DNA of 64,000 nucleotides from Apteryx mantelli (taxonomy: Eukaryota > Chordata > Aves > Apterygiformes > Apterygidae): contig NC_089994.1 in the NCBI RefSeq assembly GCF_036417845.1, positions 16,696,001-16,760,000 on the forward strand. Reading direction: 5' to 3'. Below the pieces are notes generated by a model. The model did no database searches. It was not told the DNA's origin and saw only the letters and a program-made list of their open reading frames with translations. Numbering within the stretch: position 1 is the first letter of the stretch; each line of letters starts with the position of its first letter. The translations under genes were made by a program, and so were the position numbers. Below, piece by piece: positions 38,101-48,600 of this stretch.

Positions 38101-41100
38101 AAAGAATCGGGCAAACATACAGCCATGTCTGAGCATACCTGTAACTCTCCTCTGGCTTCTCTCAGTTCATTGTAGCACAAGAAACCTTGGCTTTTTTTTT
38201 CTTTTTTTTTGAGACTTTCCCTGTCCAGCTGAATTCACCTGAAATTCCCTAATTCTTTGCAAGATCACACACTCACATCACCGTCACTGCACTTGAGCCT
38301 GAAGAAGGGGTGAGACCTCAAGCTACGGCTGAGGACAGGAGGAAGAAGTGAAACCACAGGTCTCCATTTCACATGCATGTTTGCATGTGCTCTTCCTCTC
38401 CCCTCCACCAAACCTCCGACCAGAGGAAGTAACAGCCAGTCCAGTGCTCAGGCTGTAAAGGACCTCAGCAGCTGCTTGCAGTGTGGGGACAACAGCTGTG
38501 TGGGGACATTTAAATCTCTTCAGGCACTCTGGGTCACTGGGAAGGTAGTAAAGTCCTCCCACCACGGCACTGCTTCATGCACGGCCTCTGAGTTTTTGTG
38601 CAGGCATCCGTCTCCCCGTCTAGCAGACTGAGGGATAACTGTTGCCTTGCCCTACTCAGCCTAGGCAACCAGGGTTTGTCCAGTTTTTCATGCTTCTCTG
38701 GGGGCAATGGAGAACATCTTCCTTCTAGACCTAATTAATTAGTGGCTTTTTCTCTCTCTTGTACTCCTAATCATAGGTGGTGTTTCTGGCAGTTCTCCTA
38801 AGGCCTGCCTTAGGCCTGCGTGAAGGCCTAAGGTGGACATGAGGGGATGCTGAAGTGCTGGTGCTGTAGGTCCCATCTTCCAGTGCATTGCACCAGGCCT
38901 GTGGCAAACCCCCCAGGACTGACCAGTGTTGCATAGGTATGTGTATTATAACACGTAAAATACCACATCGTAAAGTTATGAAAAAAAGCCCCCAGGCCTG
39001 ACACGCTGTCAAGGTAGGGAAAGGCCAGAGACAACAACCCAGTGGACCTCTCTGAGCTGTGGAAACATCTTTAAAGGAAAAAGAAAGCATAGCGCAGGAG
39101 AGAGCCCTTCCAAAGACAGGGCAGATAATCCCCTGAGCACACACAACAGCCCCCTCCAGCACGCGGATATATCCGATTTTTGTTCTTGCAAACCTTTTAA
39201 AGTAGAACAATTACTTTCAATGCAATTAATCCTTATGGAGAAGAAGGTAGAGTGCTGGATGGAATTAGTTAGGAAGGAGGAGAGCAGGCCCAGGGCCTGT
39301 TTTGAAGGGTCACTTGTACAAATGATGTGAAGGGAGCCAGTAGCTGAGACCATTCTAAAAACACAGTGGAGTGGTGGCAATGAGGATGCCGAACCAATCT
39401 TCACCTATCCACAGCAGAACGAAGGTAAGAAACCAGTCACGATTTCTAGTTTATTAAGATGTCTCCTGTTTGAACAGATGCTGCCTAAGGCATGCTGGGG
39501 CCAGGGATGTTCAGTATGCTAAGTTGTTGAGGTCAGTCTAATGGCTAATTTTTGGTTCCAACTTTCCCAAAGAAAAGCAGTCTACCTGGCAGAGCTGAGT
39601 CTGTGCCCTTCCAGCAAAAGCAAAAAGAGACAAAGCAATTTACAGATGCAATCCTGCTACATTCCTGTTTAATAACTGATCACAGAGTTCCACAAATTCA
39701 TTTTGTTATACAATAAACCATTCTCTTTCTGGCTTTAAAAGTTCTTCCCTGTGTATCTCAGGAAAAAAAATCTAACATATGAAATGGTCGCTTTATTTAT
39801 TTATTTATTTTTTAAACAAATCTAAACATGTTTGTAACTAAATGCTTTCCCTTCTACAAGATTGCCATTCACAGGAGAGGGTAAACAATATATTCAAAAC
39901 TAACCAGTGGCAGTCTAGGAGTCTCCCAGCGAGTGCTGCTCTCTAACTTACAGCAGCACTGTCCATTGCCACCAACTGCCAGGACAGAAGGAAGACTGTA
40001 ATATCCTGTCACCTAGTCCAGACCAGCCAACCACTTCCTATATATGTCAATATGTTGTCTTAAATACAGTACACTCAGTATTTAAAACCAGCATGTAATC
40101 ATGTAGTGGAGAGCAGATAAAAGGATAAATGCACTAAATTCTCTTTAGTTTGTTATTCTGCAGACTCTAGAGAATACCACGGTTGTTGCTAGCTTGGCAG
40201 TTAAGCTTTTGTGCTACTCTGTTTAGAAAAATTTGTGAAACTTATTTTCTTCCTGGCAGGAATAAAACTAGTAGAAGAGGACGCTTGGGAGGTGAGAGGA
40301 GCAGGGGCATGTTTCAGTTAAAAAGCGAGTATTTTTTCTTCCTCAGGCCCTCCCTCTCTCTTTCAAAATTACAAAAAGCTACTCTTGCATATAGCCCCTT
40401 TCGGATTTCTCTTAAGGCTTCACACTGTAGTGCATCTGTCATTCTGGACCTGAAGGACCCTGCTGGAGGCTTCAAGTGCATTTCCTGCCAGCCAGGGCGA
40501 GAGCCCGCAATGATTAGGCATTACTTCCTCCGCAGCCTTCCCCCGCTCAATCTATTTTTTCTTTGTTCTAAGAAAGTCTTGCACCTAGCAGAAGTTAACC
40601 CTCATGTCTGATTTGCAGCTAAAGCATCAACATTATCAGACTGTTCCTTTAGTATGTAAACAATTACAAAGTTAATTTACCTTGCAATTCCTTTGTCTCT
40701 GTCAAGCACAGTGAGAAATGGAAATTTTTAATTGAATAAGCAGCTGCAGTTTGCAGACAAGATAATTGATATTGCAAAGTCTTTATAGATTGCGTATATA
40801 TAGCACCAACTTCCTGCAACAGCCAGAGGTGTCTCTGAGGAAGATTAGAGTGGCATCATACAAGTCTCTCAAAAAAGCTATTATTCTAGCATATTTGGGG
40901 TTAGTTCATTAACTTCAGTTGTTACCAAAACATTTGCCAAGAAAAAAAATCTTCTACAGATTGAAATACTTGATTCTATAGTCACCGTGTTTGTGTCCTT
41001 CTCCCTAAGCAAGCAGGATGAGCTCAGTCTCAAACGTGACGACAGAGTACAAAGAATCCCATCAAACTACAGGTTTACCAGCCACAGAGCTGAACCTGTC

Positions 41101-44100
41101 CTTTATCTTCCCATGATACTGAAGTACATGCAGCTCTATTTACTGTTGCTCTTGGCAAGATCCTAAAGATACCAAACTCTTTCTGCTGTGGGTGGATGAT
41201 GAAGATCCAGTGACGCTTTTCAGAAGAACATACTTGTTTTCTCCTCCCCTACACTGCAGCATGACAGTTAGCTGGAGCCGTTCACCTCAGAAATGCTTTT
41301 ATTTCTTTTTCATCTCATTTTAATGATTTTAGGACAATATGAATGATTTGGGGACTTTTCAGACTGAGAAGCAATATACAAAGGTAAAGCTGTCTTAGAT
41401 TTTTATAGAAGAGCAAGAACAACTCAAGCAGTTCAGTAAGTCAGAAGAAAATTCACGAAATATAGCCAATATACTATACTGCTAAACCACCGCACTGCTA
41501 TTAGTAAGCTGTTGTACGCTTGCTTGTTCTCCTCTTTAAGCCATAATTGCTGCTATACACAGCAGCCACCCCAGAGCATCATTACCCAGCTGAGAGTAAT
41601 CTAATGAGCCTCTGTCGCATGATACAACAGCAGCAAGTCAGTGTAGTGAAACACGAATCCCATTACTGCATGTCCCTCTCCAGACTGAAGTGACAGAGGA
41701 ACAGAAGCTCTCTTTGCTGCTGAACAGAATGTCCCCCTTGTCTTCTACTGCGCTTAGAGGAGACAGAACAATTCTTGGTCCTAGTCTTATGCAAATCAAC
41801 ATCAGTTTTGTTTTATTAAAAACAGGATGGGATTAAAAAATGGGTGTTCAGAAGAATTCTTCCTCTAGCCTAGCTTCCAGGTTCAGGAAGAGGGTGAAAT
41901 GCTTGAATTACCAACTGTGAAACATACAGCTAGGTGAGCAACTTTGGGGCAGGACCAAAACTCAAGTCTTTCCTCCTCCCAAGCAAATGCCTTAACCAAG
42001 AAAGCAACGTCTCCCTTTCTTGGCACCAGAGAACCTCGAGTTGTCTGATGCAAAGCAAAAGAAAACTAACAGGAAGGGAGGAGAGAGTGTCAGCACCCTC
42101 TAGCAACTTGTAGGCTGGTGGCCACAGCACTGTTTTGGGAGGTGAAATATGTGGGGTTTCAAGCTCTCCAGATGAGACATGGAAGGCAATTGCTCTTTGA
42201 TGGGTAAGGGCTCTACCAATTAGGCGACAGTGGCATCTCCGCTTCCTGAAGCGTTGTGAGAGAGACAAAATAACCCCTGCCCTCTTCTTCAGCAGGGAGG
42301 CGCTTTGCTCCAAGACAGTGTTTGTGGCTGTGAACTCAATGCAGAGGGGCAGACGCTTTCTGCTGAGTTACACGCCTGAACAAGGAAACAGGGAGAGATA
42401 AACCATCAGCGCTGGGTTCAGCGAGAGTTCTCCAGGCTGCTGGTGGCTGTAAGTCTCGCACAGAGCTGAACTCACTGTATGATGCACCGAGTCAGGTGCT
42501 TATGTCAGGCTTGTGGTCTTTGCTCACAAGCCTACGGGCCCCGAGAGTTTAGAGCTACAATGTCGAGCTTTACCCTACCAACAGCCCTTCCTGAATCCAG
42601 CCTGGAAGAGTCTCCAAAGGCAAGTGTTGGAAGCTGTACCATAGGGATTTTAAATGAGAGCCAGCCAAATATCAGAAACTATATAACAGGCTAAAATCCC
42701 ACACTGACAGTGAGCAAACATGAAGTTTGTTCAACAAGTTCACTGTGACAAGGTCTTTGTGCCAATGCACTATATTAAGGAAATCCCTGTTTGGTTGCTC
42801 AAACTACATTTCAGCCCTTCTCTTAAGTCTTAAAGCAAACACAGAAGCCTTGCCATTCAGTAGAAGCTAGATTATCCAAATCACTGGAGTCAAGAAAAGT
42901 AACATTAGAAACAGAAAGAAATATTAGCAGATTTGGGTGCCCAGAATCTTACTATACTGCAGTAAAAATTAGCTATAAAATTCACTTTTATATTAAAGAA
43001 CCTTTAAAATTATCTACTCAGATATCATATACAGTATGTAAAAAGATAAATGTGTTTTATTACCATTAGAAATGAGTATGAACCACATTCTTATTTATAT
43101 TGGCATAAATTTGGAACAACTCCACAGACTTGAACTGAAACAAACATGATTTACACTGAGCTGTAATGGAGTGCGTGTCAATGTTAGGGTTCATTTAGAA
43201 ATGCAGCTGGACAACTGTGTCTCAGTAATACGATAAAAACTGTGAATGAAGTTGAATGCAAGCGATTCCACAAGTTCCTGAAAAGAACCCAAAAAAGTTA
43301 CCAGCATTTTCAAGTAGCTTTTAACACTATGGCCTTTTTATTTTGAACACATACTAGCCTTTTTTTTCCCTTTACTTTTTGATCACACATGGCAGGAGAT
43401 TAAAGCATTTTCTTGGTTGATTATATTACACTATGCATCTGGGAACTAAATTTTAATACCTTCAGATATGTATGCTATTCAATGTGATTTACCTAATAAA
43501 CTGCATTGTTAGGATAAAGAACAAATCCATGGCTAGAACAACAAATTCATTAGACTAGTGACTATTTTTTCCCTGGCAGGCACATTTATGCGTTAAATTG
43601 GTAACGGTTGTTGTCCTGTTTTAAAGTTGTATTTAAATCTCTAATAGTTTTAACTGTAATACTAGGCCAGAAGCGTGCTAGCAGAAAAACAATATCAAAA
43701 TATGTCCAGTTTTGCAATCTTCCAGTATCAGTCTGTTTTAAGTTGACACAGAGAAATCTTTTGGAATAAACACACTGATTCAGCACGTTCACAGGAACGG
43801 CATTTTACACAGGCGAAGGCAGTTTCTGCTCAACTCTCTGAAATGATATCAGTGTTCATACCACTGGAAAACCTTGGCACTGCATTTGGGTTCAGTCTCA
43901 AGCCAGTCCCCCAGCGCGATCCCATCCCAGGGGTCTTGGAGAAACTGGCCATTGCCGTTCATTATTTTGGGAACTGGAAAAACTGAAAGTACGTGAAAAA
44001 AAGCATTACCTGCGGTATCGTACAAATTCAGGATGACTTCTTTGCTGCCAATTGTAATACTGGTAGTATACTTCTCAAAGACAGATGGTGCATATTGCTG

Positions 44101-44714
44101 TAAACACAGGAAAAATAACTCTAGTTACTGAACGGTAATGCTTGTGCAACCCTGGTACCACGAGGGCCTCTTGGCGCAGTGACCTCGAGGCGCTTCACCG
44201 CGGCGGCCAAACGGAGCAGGGCCGCAGGGACCCCCGTCCCCTCCCGTCCCGTCATGCAGCTTTGCGTTTCGTCCTTTCCAAACTTACCCTGCGCTTGCGA
44301 GATCTCACCCGTTCCTGCTCCCAGCCTTTAAACTCATTCTTCCCCTCCTCCTTAACCCCCGGTGCTAGGGGAAAGCCCAGGGCCTCTCTCCCGGCCATGA
44401 GTTACGGCGGGGGGATTTCAGTGCTGTTTCGCGTGTCTCGGGGGGCGAAAAAGCAACAACAACAATAAAAAGCCCTAAAAAAGGGAAAGCCCTAAAAAGC
44501 CCTAACGCCAGCGCGGAGGCACGGCGGGAGCCCGGCTCACCTCGGGGAAGGCGCCCTTCGCGTACACCATGAGCAGCGACGTCTTCCCGCAGCCGCCGTC
44601 CCCGACGATCACGATCTTCACCTCCTTCTTGCCCGACGGGGCGGCGGCGGCGGCGACGCCGTCGCGGGCGCCCCCCGCCTGGCCGTCGGGCAGGGCCCCG
44701 TTGGCCACCTCCAT
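31972..44714 (-). CDS. RHOF: Rho family GTPase RhoF/Rif (5 coding exons, complete)
   Basis: In transcript order the exons are 44714-44541, 44097-44010, 35515-35406, 34642-34508 and 32136-31972. They total 672 nt and 223 residues, with all borders GT-AG. The P-loop GDGGCGKT is at 38-45, switch I with APSVFEKY at 61-68, DTAGQ at 85-89, the guanine-specificity motif CKTD at 143-146 and ECSAK at 184-188. A basic run KKAKRQKKR precedes the CAAX box CSML (220-223), whose final Leu predicts geranylgeranylation. The body closely matches human RHOF, e.g. [11 protein letters not shown] and [21 protein letters not shown] differs clearly. It is 12 residues longer than the 211-residue human protein, mostly in an Ala/Gly-rich N-terminus. 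RHOF drives filopodia and stress-fibre formation through Diaphanous formins at the plasma membrane. The gene converges on TMEM120B and diverges from SETD1B. Confidence 0.97.
32137..34507 (-). other. RHOF intron 4
   Basis: About 2.4 kb of intron. It holds copy A of the direct repeat at about 32,521-32,905. No other gene is seen. Confidence 0.6.
32521..32905 (+). repeat. Direct repeat copy A in RHOF intron 4
   Basis: About 385 bp that align by eye, with small gaps, to 34,905-35,312. Shared landmarks in order are CAGAATCTGGACC, TTTTGCTGGTGCTA, TTCTGCTTTGGAGCAT, GCAGAAATCCTA, TTGTGATCCTTTTA, GAGCACTTGTGA (GAGTGCTTGTGA here) and TATAAGCC. The family is not one I recognise. Both copies have the same orientation. 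Confidence 0.85.
34508..34642 (-). CDS. RHOF: RHOF coding exon 4 (residues 125-169)
   Basis: The exon encodes [20 protein letters not shown] then [20 protein letters not shown] and ITYNQ. It carries the guanine-specificity motif. It is exactly 45 codons in phase 0, so its loss would keep the frame but destroy nucleotide binding. It is bracketed by the two copies of the intronic direct repeat. Confidence 0.97.
34905..35312 (+). repeat. Direct repeat copy B in RHOF intron 3
   Basis: Partner of the copy at 32,521-32,905, about 2.4 kb away in the same orientation, on the other side of exon 4. Divergence by eye is moderate, roughly a quarter of sites with several short indels, so the duplication or insertion pair is not recent. 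Confidence 0.85.
35406..35515 (-). CDS. RHOF: RHOF coding exon 3 (residues 88-124)
   Basis: The exon encodes [20 protein letters not shown] then [17 protein letters not shown], covering switch II. The donor is GTAAGA on the minus strand and the acceptor TTTCAG. Confidence 0.97.
35516..44009 (-). other. RHOF intron 2, 8.5 kb
   Basis: The longest intron of the window. It contains a TTTA microsatellite near 39,790-39,812 and T-rich tracts near 38,190-38,211. Open frames at 37,283-37,708, 38,767-39,210, 40,183-40,611 and 41,930-42,313 are unrelated to any family I know and have no supporting splice context. No nested gene is identified. Confidence 0.6.
39790..39812 (+). repeat. TTTA microsatellite
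   Basis: About five tandem TTTA units followed by a T run, within RHOF intron 2. Confidence 0.7.
44010..44097 (-). CDS. RHOF: RHOF coding exon 2 (residues 59-87)
   Basis: The exon encodes [20 protein letters not shown] then VILNLYDTA, covering the effector loop and the start of switch II. The acceptor on the minus strand is TTACAG and the donor GTAATG. The effector loop has Ser where RhoA has Thr37, as in human RHOF. Confidence 0.97.
44098..44540 (-). other. RHOF intron 1 (443 bp)
   Basis: A short CpG-rich intron. Near the donor it has AAAAAGCCCTAA-like units repeated about three times (44,465-44,507 on the plus strand). No gene. Confidence 0.6.
44541..44714 (-). CDS. RHOF: RHOF coding exon 1 (residues 1-58)
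   Basis: The ATG at 44,714 reads [20 protein letters not shown], then five alanines, PSGKK and [20 protein letters not shown] with the P-loop. The donor is GTGAGC. The start sits in a strong context and no in-frame upstream ATG is obvious. The GCN-rich alanine stretch (residues 21-25) arises from a GCC/GCG-type codon run and may vary in length. Confidence 0.95.
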
Positions 44715-45570
44715 GGAGCGGCGCGGAGCGGAGCCGGAGCCGCCGCCGCCGCCGCCGCGTTCTGGGGACGCGGCTCCCTCACGCGGGGCGCCCCGGGGCG
44801 GGCAGGCGCCGCCCGCGCCCCGCCGGGGATTGGCCGCGCCGCGGGCGCCGGCGCCGCAGGTGCCTCAGGGCCCCGCCCGGGCCCCCCCCCCGCCGCGGCC
44901 CGGGCGGCCCCGTAGCGGCTCCCTCACCGCAGGGTTCCCCTCACCTCAGAGCCCCGTCTGGGCCCCGCCGCCGCCGCCCGGGCGGCCCCGTAGCGGCTCC
45001 CTCACCTCAGGGCTCCCCTCACCTCAGAGCCCCGTCTGGGCCCCGCCGCCGCCGCGCGGGCGGCCCCGCAGCGGCCCCTCACCTCAGGGCTCCCCTCACC
45101 TCAGAGCCCCGTCTGGGCCCCGCCGCCGCCGCCCGGGCGGCCCCGCAGCGGCTCCCTCACCTCAGGGCTCCCCTCACCTCAGAGCCCCGTCTGGGCCCCG
45201 CCGCCGCCGCCCGGGCGGCCCCGCAGCGGCCCCTCACCTCAGGGCTCCCCTCAGGGCTCCCCCCGAGGACCCCGCCAGGCCCGGGGGGAGGCGGTGGGGG
45301 GGCAGCCGCGCTCCAGGGCCTCGCTGGCGGCCTCCGCCCGCCGGGAGCCCCCGGGCCGTTCCCCTCGGTGCCCGTGCTCAGCCCGCGCCCTCCTCCCCGC
45401 CGCCTCACCTGCCTCCTCGGGGACCCCTTCAGGGCTCCAGACATTAAAGTCACCCTCAGCCGAGGGGCCGGGTCCCAGCGCGGCCTCGCTTCCCCCAACG
45501 GCGGGTCCGGACCTTCGCGGCCCACCCGAGCGGGGCGACGGACGGGGATGCGGCTGCCTCCTAAGGTAAC
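44715..45570 (-). promoter_or_regulatory. RHOF promoter region (CpG island)
   Basis: An extremely GC-rich and CpG-rich block upstream of the RHOF ATG. ATTGG at 44,829-44,833 is a CCAAT box on the RHOF strand, about 115 bp before the start codon. No TATA box is seen. Farther upstream the island is occupied by a 78-bp minisatellite. A 292-codon plus-strand frame across it is Pro/Arg-rich repeat translation, not a gene. Confidence 0.7.
44865..45262. repeat. 78-bp minisatellite, five units, upstream of RHOF
   Basis: GCCCCGTCTGGGCCCCGCCG starts at 44,951, 45,029, 45,106 and 45,184, with a diverged first unit at 44,870, so periods are 81, 78, 77 and 78 bp. Within a unit the order is CCG run, GGGCGGCCCCG, AGCGG, CTCACCTCAGGGCTCCCC and CTCACCTCAGA. 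Units 3 and 5 (45,029 and 45,184) share a 1-bp shortening (CGGCCCCTC in place of CGGCTCCCTC), suggesting growth by copying a two-unit block. On the RHOF strand each unit carries GAGGTGAGG twice. Confidence 0.92.
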
Positions 45571-45699
45571 CCCCAAAACACGCCGTGTTGCTGACACACC
45601 AGCTGCCTGCGAGCGGTTGTGATTTATTACCTGTTTTCTAGCGCGTTTATCGCTTCGGTAGGATCCCCCCAGCTCTGCTTGTTGCTTATCCACTCAGTG

Positions 45700-48600
45700 C
45701 ACTTCACGCAAGGTGAGCCGTGGTAAAAATCAAATGGAATTTTACGTTTTTAATTACAGAGATGCGAAGCCTTGCGCACGCCTCCGTGCAGCGTTATTTC
45801 ACATGCTGGAATCGCCAGCGCGAAGGTAGGGAATCAAAACGGTGAGATAAACTTGGCCCCGATCCACATTTCGGTGGAGTGACTCTGTGTTTATAGTAGA
45901 ATCGCTCAGATACAAATCTGCCACCGTTCTGTGCAAAAATTGTGGGTTTTTTTCCTAGCAGAGATTAATGATGTGCCCTGTCTCAAACAAATCCTGTCAC
46001 TTCCTAAGAAATCAAATTTGAGTCTAGAATTTTTTGAAATATCACTTACTGGGAATACTAACAAATCTCCGACAGCATGCTCGAGCGTAGCAAAATTCTT
46101 TAATTCAGCTAAAAAAATTGTCATTCAAACAGGGTTTCACATTTCCTCCTGCATGATTGTGTCACTAGATGGCCTTCCAGACTGAATGCAAAACATGACT
46201 GTATTCCTCATCGCCTGGAATAATCTCTCAAGAAAGATCCTGCTTTATGCAGAGGGCAAACAGAAAGAAAGAAAAAGATATTTCAGTGACAGGGAGGAGG
46301 AGGAGGGATACATAACCACCCAGCAAAGTGTCATATAATACAAATGAAAAAAATAAAAGGCAGCCAAATTCACACCTATGTAAAGCTAACCATTTTATTT
46401 GGAAAAAGTAAACACGAGCATGTAGAATATACAAGCTGTCAAAAAGGTACCTTATGAACCATAATCATATATATCTTATCTGCAAGAGTCTAAAAGCCGT
46501 CAACTCCTGCAGACTTCAGTGGCTGAGGACATTCCAATATTGCACAGGAATGAATGGTCCAGAAATGAATTGGTTTACCCTCAAACGATTTCTTTGAACC
46601 TGGCTCAAAACCACTGGAGTGGTATGATATAATCAGCAGATAGGCTCTTAGTCTTCATGTAACTGACTGCTGTAATTCATTGGCTTTTCAGTTCAATAAT
46701 TGCTGTAAAAGGCTTTTAGTGATAAAAGTGTTTTGGGGCTCATTGTTAGTTTTTTTTTGTTGTTGTTTTATGCAACGATCCTACAAAGCAAAGTATCTCC
46801 ATGTTTCTCACAACTTTGTCACTCTCCTTCTGTATTTATAGTTAGGGGAACGTTTTAAATTTGTACAGTTTTAGATTCAGGACTAAACAATATAAAATGA
46901 GTAGACTATCAAATCAACTGTAAACTCTATACAGACTATTTTTAAGTAATGGATATTGTATCTGTAATGAGTCAACCTAGTATTGACAAAATATTGACAA
47001 AATATATTATTTCAGTATCTTAATTAGCGTGTATACAGTATGTTAGATATATAAAGTACTACACAAAAGCTAAGTGTTTTTTGCTGGCTCTAAAAAATTA
47101 AAATCTAACATGGAATTCTGCCACCAATTTAAATGGAAGAAGATTCAGCCTCCTATAACCAAAACTCAAATCTGATCACTATAAATCACAAGTGTCCTTA
47201 TCCTACTTCTGTTTTGGCCTGTACATTGATTTTGGTATGCTGTATTTCATCAAAAGCTGACACGTTTGCAGCTCAAGAGGCACCATGCATGTAAAGATTT
47301 ACAAGGAGTATACCAAAATCAAGAATGTAATGGGGTATGGCAAACACTCGTGTGGCATTCTTGTTACCAATTTGTTGATTTGCAAGTGACAAGGAAAATA
47401 ACAGAAAAGGATGGAAGATTATCATACTGCCTAGGAAGACTGCTGGAAGCATATGACTTCTTTTAAAAGATACTTTAACACTTTGGATGGTTTGGGATAG
47501 TATTCAGGACACTCACATCTTAGGTCTAAAATTGAAGCTGTGACCTTTTGAGGATATAGGGTGATGAAATAAGCTGGTACTGCAATTTCTCAAAATACTG
47601 AGGCCAGGGAAAAGTGGTCCAACCTCCTGGACAGTTCTGATGCTATGCAAGAAACTCAAGGCATGTTGTTGGCCTGACTTCCTAAGGGAGCAGTAATTGC
47701 ACCCTTGTGCTGTGTCTCTGTCTGTCCCTTGTGAGTAACTATTGACTGGATGGTCAAATATGCTTTAAATAGACAAGGAGACTGAGATTTAAAAATATTA
47801 GAAGCCCATGAGCTTTGTGATGACAGAAAGTCTGGCGGGGAAGAGAAACATAATTGCAGATTCTTCTGCTCACAAGATGCTTCTTTAAATAGGAATAGGT
47901 TAACAGATTTGACAAAATGTTCTGGTTAGAAACATTCTTCTGTTTGGAGGAACTCTGAACACCTTTGACATTTCCAGTCACTTAAGGTCTGTTGCAGTGC
48001 ATGCCCTTAGACAGATGAGTATGGCTCGCAATAGTATTTCTAATGGAAAATATGTCTATTTTAACTAGCCAGCAAAGTGACAGGCTACTGATACTTCCTT
48101 GGATCCATAATTACAGAGAGAAGTAACAGCAAACGCCATCTGCTGTATACTCATATTACTAGTTTATATGGTAATAAAAGCAAGACAAGAATGGGGACCT
48201 GTTCCTTCTAGAATGTTTTCAAAACTAATTTTTTTACATTTAAGAATTTTCTTCTTAATAATACAGACTCCACCTTTACAAAGACTGAACATAAACTTAG
48301 TAAGAACAAGTAGTCCCATTTATGTCAAAGGAAATAACTCAAACTTAGTTAAGAATGTGCATAACAAGACAGAGCTGTAAATATTTATTTTTGAGTATTA
48401 CCAATAACATTATGTCTTATGTCAGTGATGAATTCCCCTTGAACTACACCTCTGTACATACAGAGTAAGAGAAAATGCCTTGAAGAGCTTACAGTCTCAT
48501 TGCAAAGACAGACTCTAAAAGAATGGGACTTCGTATGTAAGCAGAATGAATTTGCAATGAATTTCAGATGTTATACAAGTCCCACAATTGTTTGTAATGT

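Noticed and set aside
40183-40611. 142-codon plus-strand frame in RHOF intron 2
   Set aside because: No recognised family, antisense to RHOF and no promoter or splice evidence; its length is within chance for a 64-kb window.
44569-45447. 292-codon plus-strand open frame opposite RHOF exon 1
   Set aside because: It is the antisense of the RHOF exon and promoter plus five copies of the 78-bp minisatellite, giving Pro/Arg/Gly low-complexity sequence with no domain.
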